The notes beneath the pieces are model-generated. The model worked only from the letters and a program-made list of their open reading frames with translations, did no database searches and was not told the DNA's origin. From NCBI GenBank assembly GCA_964429355.1, contig CAYSCH010000094.1:1-26682 (forward strand): a DNA stretch of 26,682 nt, written 5' to 3'. The stretch comes from JAAYAY01 sp964429355. Lineage in GTDB: Bacteria; Planctomycetota; Planctomycetia; Pirellulales; Thermoguttaceae. Below, piece by piece: positions 15,378 through 23,424 of this stretch; the stretch's first letter is position 1, and each line of letters opens with the position of its first letter. A program made the translations under genes and the position numbers.

Positions 15378-16534
15378 AACAGCTCATCCGGTGAAGTCTC
15401 GTTTGAGGAAAGCGCGGCGTTGCAGCGGGCGTTGGAGAGAATCTGCAAAATCTTCTTGGCTGTATCGCCTGCACCATACAAGACGGGGTGAGTGGGTGGC
15501 AACTCCTGACAACTGGCCACGGTTGCTGCGAGAATGGATTCAGGTGTCATTGAATCCAGCAAACGATTCCAACCCGCCTCAATGGTCTCTTGCCATTCCG
15601 TCCATTTCGTTTCTTCCCGTAGGGTGACGCAGGGGACACGAAGGTAGTAGGCCTCCTTTTGCATCCCCCCTGAATCGGTGAGAATGACAGCGGCGTGCTG
15701 CTGAAGCTGGAGCATATCGAGGTAGCCAAGTGGCTCAGTGAGCATGATCTGACTGCGTGCAAGGCTCTCGCCGGGTTTTCCGTGGCCGTCGGTGATGTCA
15801 ATTCCGTGGCGCGCCATTGCCGCACGCGTGCGAGGGTGCAGGGGCAGGACAACAGGCCGCGGCAGATGCTCGAACGCCCGAAGAATGCAGGAAAGATTGT
15901 CGCGGCAGTCAGTATTAGCCGCGCGGTGGACCGTGGCAAGACAATATTCTTTGGGCGTGAGATGCAACCGTTCAAGAATCGTTGATTCCTTGGCAGCTCG
16001 TGGGGCAAAAAGACGGACACTGTCGGTCATGATGTCGCCCACGTTGTGAACTCTCTCACGGATCCCCTCGTTGGCCAAGTGAGCCACAGCAGTCTGTGAA
16101 GGAGCAAACAGCCATGTCGAAAGATGGTCAGCAAGCACCCTGTTCACTTCCTCCGGAACTTCACGGTTGAAACCTCGCAGGCCCGCCTCCACGTGGGCTA
16201 TCGGAATGTGAAGTTTCGCGGCGGCGAGGGCACCCGCCAAGGTGGAATTCGTGTCGCCATAGACGAGCACAGCGTCGGGGTTGCGCTTTCGCAGGACGTG
16301 TTCGATTCCACACAGCATGGCTGCGGTCTGCTCGGCATGGGAGCCCGAGCCAACGCCCAGATCCAGGTCTGGCGCAGGAATATCGAGTTCCCGAAAGAAA
16401 ACGGCGGACATGTTGTCGTCGTAGTGCTGTCCGGTATGCACTAGAAACTCCTCGTGCTCCCTTCGCAATTCGACGCTCAGTGGCGCGGCTTTGATGAATT
16501 GGGGGCGGGCGCCGACGATCGTGACGATTCGCAT
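15374..16534 (-). CDS. wecB: UDP-HexNAc 2-epimerase (WecB/WbpI family, non-hydrolysing)
   Basis: A 386-residue UDP-N-acetylglucosamine 2-epimerase-type enzyme, cytoplasmic. Family motifs are complete: VGARPQFIKAAPL (7-19), VHTGQHYDDNMS (32-43), VYGDTNSTLAGALAA (91-105), AHVEAGLRGFNREVPEE (113-129), LATVHRAANT, LPLHPRTR and LTDSGGMQKEAYYLRVPCVTLR. The classic enzyme makes UDP-ManNAc from UDP-GlcNAc. In this locus WbpB- and WbpD-like genes are present, so it may instead be WbpI-like, acting on UDP-2,3-diacetamido-2,3-dideoxy-glucuronate; sequence alone does not decide. It starts 11 bases after the flippase stop and overlaps the downstream glycosyltransferase by 4 bases. Confidence 0.93.
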   Translation of the reverse strand: MRIVTIVGARPQFIKAAPLSVELRREHEEFLVHTGQHYDDNMSAVFFRELDIPAPDLDLGVGSGSHAEQTAAMLCGIEHVLRKRNPDAVLVYGDTNSTLAGALAAAKLHIPIAHVEAGLRGFNREVPEEVNRVLADHLSTWLFAPSQTAVAHLANEGIRERVHNVGDIMTDSVRLFAPRAAKESTILERLHLTPKEYCLATVHRAANTDCRDNLSCILRAFEHLPRPVVLPLHPRTRAAMARHGIDITDGHGKPGESLARSQIMLTEPLGYLDMLQLQQHAAVILTDSGGMQKEAYYLRVPCVTLREETKWTEWQETIEAGWNRLLDSMTPESILAATVASCQELPPTHPVLYGAGDTAKKILQILSNARCNAALSSNETSPDELL

Positions 16535-16544
16535 TACAGCTTAC

Positions 16545-17963
16545 TCATTTCAGCAAAAGATGAAATTTGCGTATTGACTGGGCAATTCCCGCTACTTGTA
16601 GGGCCCAGAGGATAACATAACCGACAAACATGGCGCTCGCATAGACGGCGACTGCCGCGACAGGCGCGCAATCGAAGAAGGCCGCAGAAACAAAACTCCC
16701 AACGACCAATACCAGACGCAGTATATCCCAGCCTAATTGCCAAGTTTGACGCTCAAGAACGTTGAGGGTCTGTGAAAGCGGCGAGGCGACGAGTTGAACA
16801 GCGACCATTGGGGCCAAGAGGCGTGCGAATTGGCCGGCAGAAATCCAATCGCGGCCAAATACAAAAGGAAAGAGCCAAGGCCCCGCCACCAACAGCACGA
16901 GCATCGGCACAACTGCTACGAGCGCCAAATGTTTGCTCACGCGTACAAAGAGGCTGCGTAGGGCCAAAGGTGAAGTGCGAAGTGCCGAGGCGCTCTCACT
17001 GAAATAGACCTGGCCTATGGCACCGCCCAGGAATCGCATTGGCCAAGCGACGACGCGTTGAACCAAAGCGAACTGACCGGCGACAAGCGGTCCGAAAAGG
17101 GCCGCAAGCATGAGTACCGGCAGAACCAGTCCGCCGGTATTGACGACGCCAGAAAGCGTTGACACCTGCGGAAAGCGCCGATAGCGTGCTGCCATGAACG
17201 CCACGGCACGACGATCCACAGCGCCAAATGCACGGCGATCCTGCCGTACGGCCATTGCGGCAAGCGTGCTACTGCCGGCGGCGTTGCCGATGACGTGACT
17301 GAGGAGCAAACCCAGTGGGCCGAATGGGAAGAGCGCAAGTTGCGTGGTCACGGCAGCGGCGGCTTGGCTGAGCCTAGTGCGCGCGACGCGACCGAAGGCC
17401 CCCTTTCGGACCGCCCAGTAATTGAAAACCTGATAAACGCCCATCAGGGCCACACCGACCGGCAGCAGCCAGAGATATGGTCCAAGGGCCGGAGCGTTCG
17501 TCCAACGGACGATATTGGCACGGAAAACCCACACAGCCAACCCCACGGCCGATGCCGTGACCGGGATTATCACGAGGGAAAGAACCACAAGGGCCGCAGC
17601 ATCCTCGTCCTTTTCGGGGAGGGGAATGGCAAATTCGTAGCGAAGCGATGCCGCGACGGCCAATAGCCCTAAGAGCGACGCATAGACGCCCAGTGTGCCG
17701 AAGTCCTCGGGTGCATAGAGCCGCGTCAGAACCGGCGAGACTGCGATCACAATCGCCTGGCCGAGTGCGGTGCCACCCGAAAGGATGCCCACGCTGCGGG
17801 TGAACCGCCCGCCAGGGAGGCGGTCAAGGAGACCACGCACGATCTGCGAGGCGTGTGCCGAGAAACGCGCCGGTGCGACCGGGCCGTGGAAGACCGGCTC
17901 ACGCGGTGCAGATTCGTCCGGCAGGTCGGCGACGCTCGCAGATGGAGGGCTGGAAGGCTTCAA
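16545..17963 (-). CDS. Wzx-type polysaccharide flippase (MOP superfamily)
   Basis: A 472-residue multi-pass membrane protein with ~12 predicted segments. After a ~50-residue polar N-terminal tail come the family features: SVGILSGGTALGQAIVIAVS, PVLTRLYAPEDFGTLGVYAS (residues ~78-97), the LRYEFAIPLPEKDEDAAAL loop and a YWAVRKGAFGRVARTR loop. These match polysaccharide biosynthesis flippases (Wzx/RfbX) that move lipid-linked repeat units to the periplasm. The frame opens with TTG at 17963, overlapping the aminotransferase TGA (TTGA), which suggests coupled translation; an internal GTG near residue 43 is another possible start and would remove the odd tail. It is followed closely by the epimerase. 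Confidence 0.88.
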   Translation of the reverse strand: MKPSSPPSASVADLPDESAPREPVFHGPVAPARFSAHASQIVRGLLDRLPGGRFTRSVGILSGGTALGQAIVIAVSPVLTRLYAPEDFGTLGVYASLLGLLAVAASLRYEFAIPLPEKDEDAAALVVLSLVIIPVTASAVGLAVWVFRANIVRWTNAPALGPYLWLLPVGVALMGVYQVFNYWAVRKGAFGRVARTRLSQAAAAVTTQLALFPFGPLGLLLSHVIGNAAGSSTLAAMAVRQDRRAFGAVDRRAVAFMAARYRRFPQVSTLSGVVNTGGLVLPVLMLAALFGPLVAGQFALVQRVVAWPMRFLGGAIGQVYFSESASALRTSPLALRSLFVRVSKHLALVAVVPMLVLLVAGPWLFPFVFGRDWISAGQFARLLAPMVAVQLVASPLSQTLNVLERQTWQLGWDILRLVLVVGSFVSAAFFDCAPVAAVAVYASAMFVGYVILWALQVAGIAQSIRKFHLLLK

Positions 17964-19156
17964 GGTCTTAGGTTCGATTGATGGAATTGGGAATCTTCTT
18001 CCACGAGCGAAAAAAAAGGAGCCGCGGAAGCGACGACATGCTCCAATTGCTCGGGCATTAGTTCCGGACTAATCGGCACTGCCACGCTCTCCCTGGCCGT
18101 CCGCTCGCTCTCCGGCATGTCGCCAGCCGCGTAGCCGAGCGAGGCAAAGCACTCCTGCAGGTGCATGGGCACGGGATAGTAGACTTCCGTGACAACTCCT
18201 TGCGAGGCCAAGTGGGCGCGGAGCACGTCGCGGTTGGGGACTCGGATGACAAACTGGTTGTAGATGTGACGGAAGGAGCCAGAGGTCAGAGGACAGAGGT
18301 CAGAGGTCAGAGAATAATCGTAGGGTAGCGTCACCAGACCCTGGTCGAGGAGGCCGCGTTCGGCGAAGAGCTTACGGTAACGGGCGGCGTTGGCTTGGCG
18401 AGCGGCGGTCCACTGGTCGAGGTATTTTAATTTTACTAGAACGATCGCGGCCTGGATGGCGTCGAGGCGGAAGTTGCCGCCGATCAGCTTGTGGTAGTAT
18501 TTGGGTTTGGAGCCGTGGGCGCGGAGGATGCGGAGACGCTCGGCACGATCGGGGTCTTGCGTGGTCACCAGGCCGCCGTCGCCGGCACAGCCGAGGTTCT
18601 TCGAGGGGAAGAAGCTGAAGCAGCCGTAGTGCCCCACGGAACCAGCGCGGCGGCCCTTGTACTCGGCGCCGATCGCCTGGGCGGCATCTTCAATCACCAC
18701 AAGGTTGTGACGGCGAGCGACGTCAAGGATCGAGTCCATGTCGGCACACTGGCCGAAGAGGTGGACGGGGATGATGGCCTTTGACTTCTGGGTGACTCTT
18801 GCCTCGATCTTGGCCGGGTCGATATTGTAGGTGGTCGGGTCAATGTCGACGAAGACGGGCGTGGCCCCGACGCGGGCGATGGCTCCGGCGGTGGCGAAGA
18901 ACGTGTAGGGGGTCGTGATCACTTCGTCGCCCGGGCCGATGTTTTCCGCCATGAGGCACATCAGCAGGGCGTCGGTGCCGGAGGAAACGCCGATCCCGTG
19001 GGCGCAGCGGCAGTAATCGGCCACGGCGCGCTCGCAAGCTTCGACCTTGGGGCCGAGGATGAAGTGCTGCGACTCGAGAACCTCGAGGACGGCGGCATTG
19101 ATTTCATCCCTGATGGTGGCGTATTGAGCCTTGAGGTCGAGAAGGGGAACTTGCAT
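17960..19156 (-). CDS. DegT/DnrJ/EryC1-family sugar aminotransferase (WbpE-like)
   Basis: A 398-residue PLP-dependent aminotransferase that would convert a keto-sugar nucleotide to an amino sugar. The start MQVPLLDLKAQY (ATG 19156) is the usual N-terminus of the family; the frame opens further upstream, but that part is repeat-derived. Motifs are SSGTDALLMCLMAENIGPGD, TPYTFFATAGAIARVGA, FVDIDPTTYNID, PVHLFGQCADMD, VIEDAAQAIGA (D157) and FSFFPSKNLGCAGDGG with the PLP lysine K186. Between WbpD/WbpB-type genes and the 2-epimerase, a WbpE role (3-amination of a UDP-3-keto-GlcNAcA) is likely. Odd point: residues 282-293 (SLTSDLCPLTSG) are encoded by a copy of the intergenic heptamer-like repeat (18281-18312), at a place where homologues normally have a short loop before the RH-x-YNQ(F/Y)VIR motif. 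Confidence 0.92.
   Translation of the reverse strand: MQVPLLDLKAQYATIRDEINAAVLEVLESQHFILGPKVEACERAVADYCRCAHGIGVSSGTDALLMCLMAENIGPGDEVITTPYTFFATAGAIARVGATPVFVDIDPTTYNIDPAKIEARVTQKSKAIIPVHLFGQCADMDSILDVARRHNLVVIEDAAQAIGAEYKGRRAGSVGHYGCFSFFPSKNLGCAGDGGLVTTQDPDRAERLRILRAHGSKPKYYHKLIGGNFRLDAIQAAIVLVKLKYLDQWTAARQANAARYRKLFAERGLLDQGLVTLPYDYSLTSDLCPLTSGSFRHIYNQFVIRVPNRDVLRAHLASQGVVTEVYYPVPMHLQECFASLGYAAGDMPESERTARESVAVPISPELMPEQLEHVVASAAPFFSLVEEDSQFHQSNLRP
18281..18312. repeat. Heptamer-like repeat inside the aminotransferase coding sequence
   Basis: AGAGGTCAGAGGACAGAGGT followed by CAGAGGTCAGAG is a clean copy of the GGTCAGA/GGACAGA family. It lies in the coding region and keeps the reading frame, coding for the SLTSDLCPLTSG loop on the minus strand. 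Confidence 0.85.
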
Positions 19157-19300
19157 GGCAGGAAAGCGGAGGTCGGAGGTCATGGGGCAGCGGTGAGCGG
19201 CAGCTTCAGTTCTTGGCGTTTTCGCTTGCTCGAGATGGTTCGGATTTGGCCACGTCGATGGGCACATAAAAGCCGCATTTCTGGGCCGTGGGAACGCGAG

Positions 19301-19531
19301 TTAGTCCAGTTTTGATTCTGCGAGCAAGACAATATCTCCTATGGTTTTGCAGGCTCGAAGATTGTCGACGTCGACTTGAACTTCAACCTCACCGCTGAGG
19401 AACGCGATCAGGCCGAGTAGACCGGTTGAATCCCAGCCCGCCAATGTAATGAGTTCGGTACCCTCTTCCACCTCACTTGGATCTTCCTCCAAGATGAGTG
19501 CAACTTCCTCCAGAAACGCGGCCTTATTCAT
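19301..19531 (-). CDS. Acyl carrier protein
   Basis: A 76-residue acidic protein with the four-helix ACP pattern. The phosphopantetheine site is Ser35 in AGWDSTGLLGLIAFL, the usual D-S motif followed by a hydrophobic helix. Many Glu/Asp residues in the N-terminal half (LEEVALILEEDPSEVEEG) are typical. An AGGA Shine-Dalgarno precedes ATG 19531. It lies 33 bases after the KAS III gene and upstream of the aminotransferase, so it is a dedicated carrier of this locus rather than the housekeeping AcpP. It probably carries a short acyl or 3-hydroxyacyl chain made by the KAS III and used by the LpxD-like transferase. Substrate is inferred from context. Confidence 0.85.
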   Translation of the reverse strand: MNKAAFLEEVALILEEDPSEVEEGTELITLAGWDSTGLLGLIAFLSGEVEVQVDVDNLRACKTIGDIVLLAESKLD

Positions 19532-19564
19532 CTATCATTCCTTTCTCTGACATTCTTCCGGCGG

Positions 19565-20548
19565 CTAGTGCCACTGGACCATGCATGCTGACCAGGAATA
19601 ACCGACGCCGAAGCCCACCAGCATGGCTCGATCACCTGTGTGCAGCCTGCCATCATTCACCATATCCGCCAACGTAATGGGGATTGTGTTCGACACGGTA
19701 TTACCATAATTCTCCAGACAATACACAAATTTCTCTGCGGGAATGCGGCACTGTTTCCTCAGGTGTTCCAGCATGAACCGGTTGGCTTGGTGGAAGACGG
19801 CCCAATCAACTGTGCCCCATCCCAACTCAGCCTTTGCCAATAATGAGCGGACGGCAGTAGGGACTGCCCGCATCGTGAAACTGAAGATCTCCGGACCATC
19901 CATGAACAATGACTCAGGCCGTTGCTTGCCAAGGGTATCCTGCCGGGCCCCACTGCTCGGGACAATCAGGTTGTCTTTGCCGCGTCCATCCGTGCCATAG
20001 ACAAAAGGGCCAATCGGCGCATGCTCACTTTCCGTTGTTTCCACCAATGTGGCCGTCCCCGCGTCACCAAAAATCACCCTGGTAGAAAAATCATCCGGAT
20101 GGATCCATTTCGTGTAGGTCTCACCGGTCAGAAGAAGTGCCTTCGTGGCCTCGCCAGTTTCGATCATCGACTTGACGATCGCCAGGCCGTAGACGTACCC
20201 GCTACAACCGAGATTGAAATCGAATGCAGCGCAGGTCGTCGGAAGCTTAAGCCGGTCCTGCAGCAAGCATGCAGTCGTCGGAAGGGCAAAATCCGGGGTT
20301 TGGGTGCAGAAAACAAGAAGATCGATTGAGTCCGAAGCAGAATCGACCGATCCCAGGAGCCTGTCGGCTGCGCGGTACGCAAGATCCGCGGCCGTCTCAT
20401 CCGATGCGGCTACATGGCGCTGTACAATGCCGGTCTTTGCATGAATTTCGTCTTCACTCCATGGACACGCACTCTCAGTAAGGTCACGATTCGTGCACAC
20501 CCCGGTCGGTAGGGCATATTCGATTCTAGTGATAACCGCGCATCGCAT
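19565..20548 (-). CDS. 3-oxoacyl-ACP synthase III (KAS III/FabH-like)
   Basis: A 327-residue condensing enzyme of the KAS III family that would join a short acyl-CoA with malonyl-ACP to give 3-oxoacyl-ACP. All catalytic residues are visible: Cys115 in NLGCSGYVYGL, His253 in VFHQANRFML, Asn283 in NYGNTVSNTIP. GDAGTATLVE and the C-terminal GFGVGYSWSA are also typical. Length is standard. A strong AAGGAG Shine-Dalgarno lies 6 bases before ATG 20548. Neighbours are the ACP (33 bases downstream) and an LpxD-like acyltransferase (55 bases upstream), so it most likely makes an acyl-ACP for sugar decoration, not membrane lipid. A broken paralogue is present at 11285-11508. Confidence 0.93.
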   Translation of the reverse strand: MRCAVITRIEYALPTGVCTNRDLTESACPWSEDEIHAKTGIVQRHVAASDETAADLAYRAADRLLGSVDSASDSIDLLVFCTQTPDFALPTTACLLQDRLKLPTTCAAFDFNLGCSGYVYGLAIVKSMIETGEATKALLLTGETYTKWIHPDDFSTRVIFGDAGTATLVETTESEHAPIGPFVYGTDGRGKDNLIVPSSGARQDTLGKQRPESLFMDGPEIFSFTMRAVPTAVRSLLAKAELGWGTVDWAVFHQANRFMLEHLRKQCRIPAEKFVYCLENYGNTVSNTIPITLADMVNDGRLHTGDRAMLVGFGVGYSWSACMVQWH

Positions 20549-20604
20549 CTACATCTCCTTGGGGAGGCACCCGAACTGTTCGTTTTCTGTCCGGTACGCC
20601 AACG

Positions 20605-21528
20605 TTATCGGTTCTCAGTGTTCCGTGTCCGAGAGGCGGGATTGCCAAAAACGGTCCTGCCCGACCGAACACGCGAAACCACCACGGCACCGATACCGAC
20701 CGTGACGTCATTCTCGACTACCACCTTGTTGAGTACACATGAGTTCGGTCCAAACCAGTCATGATCGCCAATTGTAGCGCTGCCGCTGATGACAGTCCCT
20801 GCCGTCAGAATGCAACTTTTCCCAATATGGGCGCCGTGGGCCACATGAACGCAGTTGTCGATCTTCGTACCCGAACCGATAGTTGTGTTTCCCATGGCAG
20901 CGCGATCAATACAGCTATTCGCCCCGATCTCGACATCATCACCGATGACCACACCGCCGATATGCGGAAAGCGAATCCAGCGATGATCATGGTCGTCCTT
21001 GACGAAACCGAAGCCCGATTCGCCAACCACGACTCCAGCCTTCAACACGCAGTCACTGCCAATAACAGTCTCTCCAACGATCGTTACATGATCGCGAATA
21101 ATCGTCCGATCACCGATGCGAATCCGGCCCCGAAGGACACAGAACTCACCGATGTGTACATCCTCGCCGACGCGAACAGAATCCTCGACAACAGCGCTCG
21201 GCGCAATCCCGGGAATCGGGCAAGTTACCGGCACAAACCTCTGCATAACCGAGGCGAATGCCAAACGCGGGTTAGAGACGGGCAAGAAGATGCTCTGTGA
21301 CTCGCGAGGTGGCGTGCACTGACGCCCGCACAGGATGACCGCTCGCAGCGGTTGTATGCGTGTGAGCTTGCCCGTACCGATCCACGAGAGAGTATCTGGC
21401 TGCAGGTCCTGAATGCTTGAGAAACCAAGAAGGTCCATTTCCGGAAAATCCAGAGCCTCTTCGATAAACCCGCTGACTCTGAGTTCGTCAAGCACCTCGG
21501 AGAGGCGAAAACTCAAGGAACCTGCCAT
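20605..21528 (-). CDS. LpxD-like left-handed beta-helix N-acyltransferase
   Basis: A 307-residue protein close in plan to LpxD (UDP-3-O-acylglucosamine N-acyltransferase). An N-terminal nucleotide-binding-like domain ends with VSNPRLAFASVM (~84-95). A hexapeptide-repeat beta-helix follows (~105-290) with VGESGFGFV (168-176), GDDVEIGANSCIDRAAMGNT (196-215) and KIDNCVHVAHG (222-232). His231 aligns with the catalytic His of LpxD. LpxD enzymes use 3-hydroxyacyl-ACP; the adjacent KAS III and ACP fit this. It is somewhat shorter than usual LpxD (~340), and its locus is polysaccharide, not lipid A, so it probably N-acylates an amino-sugar nucleotide. A true lipid A role cannot be excluded. Confidence 0.82.
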   Translation of the reverse strand: MAGSLSFRLSEVLDELRVSGFIEEALDFPEMDLLGFSSIQDLQPDTLSWIGTGKLTRIQPLRAVILCGRQCTPPRESQSIFLPVSNPRLAFASVMQRFVPVTCPIPGIAPSAVVEDSVRVGEDVHIGEFCVLRGRIRIGDRTIIRDHVTIVGETVIGSDCVLKAGVVVGESGFGFVKDDHDHRWIRFPHIGGVVIGDDVEIGANSCIDRAAMGNTTIGSGTKIDNCVHVAHGAHIGKSCILTAGTVISGSATIGDHDWFGPNSCVLNKVVVENDVTVGIGAVVVSRVRSGRTVFGNPASRTRNTENR

Positions 21529-21595
21529 GGGAGCACCTTTAGATCAATTCAGTAACGCCACAGTTGACTTTCCTTACTACCCTAGCCGCTTCTGG

Positions 21596-22357
21596 TCAAT
21601 GCATCCAGGACGCGATTTCCGAAAAACACCGCGCGTTCACTGCCAACGCGTGATCCAAGTACCGCAAGTACCTCAACCGGTAGTTCGTGGCAACATCCCA
21701 CACTGACTGATGAAACGGCGCCCACCAAACAGGATGTGTGAGTAGCTGGAGTGAACGTTTCTCGGAAATTGTGCCCTCCATAATCGGCTCACGCCAGAAC
21801 TCGCGTCGGTTGCTGTCGGACACGTAGGCAATGTCCTTGAAGAACCGCTTCTCGTAGACATGTGTGAATCCAGAAAGGGCCACATCGCTTTCCAGCAGAA
21901 ATGACGCTGGTCGATGAAATGAAACAATGCGTGAGAGCGGCATGAATCGCGAGAAATATTCGTGGCCGACGCAAATCTCATGGGCGAGCGCTGATTCCGA
22001 TTCAAAAACCGCAGCGTCGATGTGAAGTCCGACCTCGTGGCCCATCTCTGCAAGTTGGTTGATGATTGCCACACAGTCGGGAGCCAGCGAGTTGTAGGCA
22101 TCGGCGTTGGGCTGAACGAAGAAAACGGAGGAAACACCCAGCGAATGTTCGATCTTCCCAAGCTCGAGTGCCCCCCACGGGTCGAAGTCTATATCATGAC
22201 GCAGAAAGACCCTCGGTTCATTGGGACACGACTCACAAGCGAAGCTTGCACATGCGTAGCCATTGGCGAGAATTGTCTCAATGAGTTGACGGTAGTACGC
22301 GTACGTAAAGCTACCCGCGTGCAGGTCGCGTACTGAAAGTGCCGTGGTCGCGTTCAC
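21596..22357 (-). CDS. NodB-type polysaccharide deacetylase family protein
   Basis: A 253-residue protein with motifs of divergent carbohydrate esterase 4 / NodB-like deacetylases: FLRHDIDFDPWGALEL (D55, D57), GHEVGLHID (H107, H112) and SFHRPASF (H148, R149). These correspond to the catalytic Asp, metal-binding His residues and the arginine-containing motif. No signal peptide or membrane segment is visible, so it would act in the cytoplasm, for example on a nucleotide- or lipid-linked sugar. The start is GTG 22357, overlapping the upstream acetyltransferase stop (GTGA). It is followed by the LpxD-like acyltransferase, which suggests a deacetylate-then-reacylate pair. Related proteins occur in O-antigen loci; substrate unknown. 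Confidence 0.8.
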   Translation of the reverse strand: MNATTALSVRDLHAGSFTYAYYRQLIETILANGYACASFACESCPNEPRVFLRHDIDFDPWGALELGKIEHSLGVSSVFFVQPNADAYNSLAPDCVAIINQLAEMGHEVGLHIDAAVFESESALAHEICVGHEYFSRFMPLSRIVSFHRPASFLLESDVALSGFTHVYEKRFFKDIAYVSDSNRREFWREPIMEGTISEKRSLQLLTHPVWWAPFHQSVWDVATNYRLRYLRYLDHALAVNARCFSEIASWMH

Positions 22358-23016
22358 AGGGCCTTCCTCTTGATCTCAGAATAGCCAACTTCTCCGACGC
22401 TCAGGTTTGTCGGAAGCGGTTGGTCCTCGGCAAGATCGAGACACCGCATGCTGCCATTCTCCTCACGGTAGCGAAGCTGCGACTCGGGACAGACGTACTT
22501 TCCTTCCGAATCACAGCCAGTCAACCGATGTCCGTGGCGGCTCATCCAGCCGTGCTGGCGAGCAGGGTTGCCGAGCATCAGGCCGTAGTCCGGGACGTCG
22601 CGAGTGACGACCGCTCCGGCGCCGATGAAGGCGTAGCGGCCGATCGTGACACCGCACACGATCGTGGCGTTGGCTCCGATGGTGGCGCCGCGACGAATGA
22701 GCGTCTGCTCGTAGATCGCGTGGCGGTTGACCTGGGCACGGGGGTTGGTGACATTGGTCAGCACACAGGAGGGGCCCAGGAAGACGTCGTCTTCGATGGT
22801 CGTGCCGGCGTAGACCGAGACGTTGTTCTGAACCTTGACGCGATTGCCAATCATGACGCCGGAAGCGACGTTGCAGTTCTGGCCGAAAATGCAGCTTTCA
22901 CCGATGGTCACGTCACGCATGATATGGCAGAAGTGCCAGATCTTCGTGCCAGCCCCAATCTGGCAGGGCTGGTCGACGTAGGCCGATTCGTGAATCGTAT
23001 ATTGCGGCTCGTTCAT
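22354..23016 (-). CDS. wbpD: WbpD/WlbB-like UDP-amino-sugar N-acetyltransferase
   Basis: A 220-residue left-handed beta-helix acetyltransferase. Sequence features are those of WbpD/WlbB, which acetylate the 3-amino group of UDP-2-acetamido-3-amino-2,3-dideoxy-glucuronate with acetyl-CoA: IGAGTKIWHFCHIMRDVTIG, GQNCNVASGVMIGN, KVQNNVSVYAGTTIEDDVFL, VLTNVTNPRA, TLIRRGATIGANATIVCGVT and GAGAVVTRDVPDYGLMLGNP. The C-terminal ~65 residues extend beyond the helix and contain Cys residues in a degenerate zinc-ribbon-like arrangement. I chose ATG 23016; a GTG at 23034 in frame is an alternative. It overlaps the deacetylase by 4 bases and lies downstream of the WbpB-like gene. Confidence 0.9.
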   Translation of the reverse strand: MNEPQYTIHESAYVDQPCQIGAGTKIWHFCHIMRDVTIGESCIFGQNCNVASGVMIGNRVKVQNNVSVYAGTTIEDDVFLGPSCVLTNVTNPRAQVNRHAIYEQTLIRRGATIGANATIVCGVTIGRYAFIGAGAVVTRDVPDYGLMLGNPARQHGWMSRHGHRLTGCDSEGKYVCPESQLRYREENGSMRCLDLAEDQPLPTNLSVGEVGYSEIKRKAL

Positions 23017-23103
23017 CGCGTTACGGCACACCACGTGTGCCTGCCTCTAATAACCCAGGCGTATTGCGCTCATCACGACGGAGCGTGATGGCTACTATTC
23101 TTG

Positions 23104-23124
23104 ACGCTGACTTCTGACCTCTGT
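23104..23124. repeat. Short heptamer-like repeat piece
   Basis: ACGCTGACTTCTGACCTCTG, a short copy of the pyrimidine-strand form, next to the structured element at 23169-23276. Confidence 0.55.
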
Positions 23125-23168
23125 TGTAACGACCGCGTTGGGGTGGAGGAAGAAATGTCTGTGTTGTG

Positions 23169-23276
23169 CAACCCTTACAGCGTTGATGGTTATTGTTATT
23201 CGTTACCCAAAGTGGCACTCGAAGGCTACGCCTTCTCGCTTACCCTGGGCTGTGTTGTTTGGACCCCGTTGGGGTC
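23169..23276. repeat. Hairpin-rich dispersed intergenic element
   Basis: Three stem-loops in a row: CAAC-CCTTACAGC-GTTG (23169-23185, imperfect), GAAGGC-TAC-GCCTTC (23221-23235, perfect) and GACCCC-GTT-GGGGTC (23262-23276, perfect). ACCCTGGGCTGTGTTGTTTG lies between the last two. I recall closely similar strings as common intergenic repeats in planctomycete genomes. A degraded copy of the last hairpin occurs at 23131-23145. No coding capacity. Confidence 0.6.
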
Positions 23277-23424
23277 AGAGGACAGGTTCCTGACTCCCTT
23301 CCGCCTTCTGACTGTCTCCTGACTTCTGACCTCTTCTTCCCGTCTCCTGCTCCCTCGCTGNNNNNNNNNNGACGCTTCGGGTTACTGCTCTGACCTCTGA
23401 CTCCTGTCCTGTCTCCTACCTCAC
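23274..23424. repeat. Heptamer-like repeat block 5, containing an assembly gap
   Basis: Mostly CTGACCTCT, CTGACTCC and CTGTCTCCTG units with ten N's at 23361-23370. It extends over the 3' end of the WbpB-like gene, whose TAG stop is the complement of 23416-23418. Confidence 0.75.
23361..23370. other. Scaffold gap (10 N)
   Basis: Ten undetermined bases inside a repeat block, where short-read assembly would be expected to break. Confidence 0.95.

Noticed and set aside
19157..19267. Longer start for the aminotransferase
   Set aside because: The extension partly reads through a repeat-like sequence and precedes the normal family N-terminus MQVPLLDLKAQY.
22339..23088. Plus-strand open frame (249 residues) opposite the WbpD-like gene
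   Set aside because: The regular repeat look comes from the hexapeptide repeats of the real gene read on the other strand.
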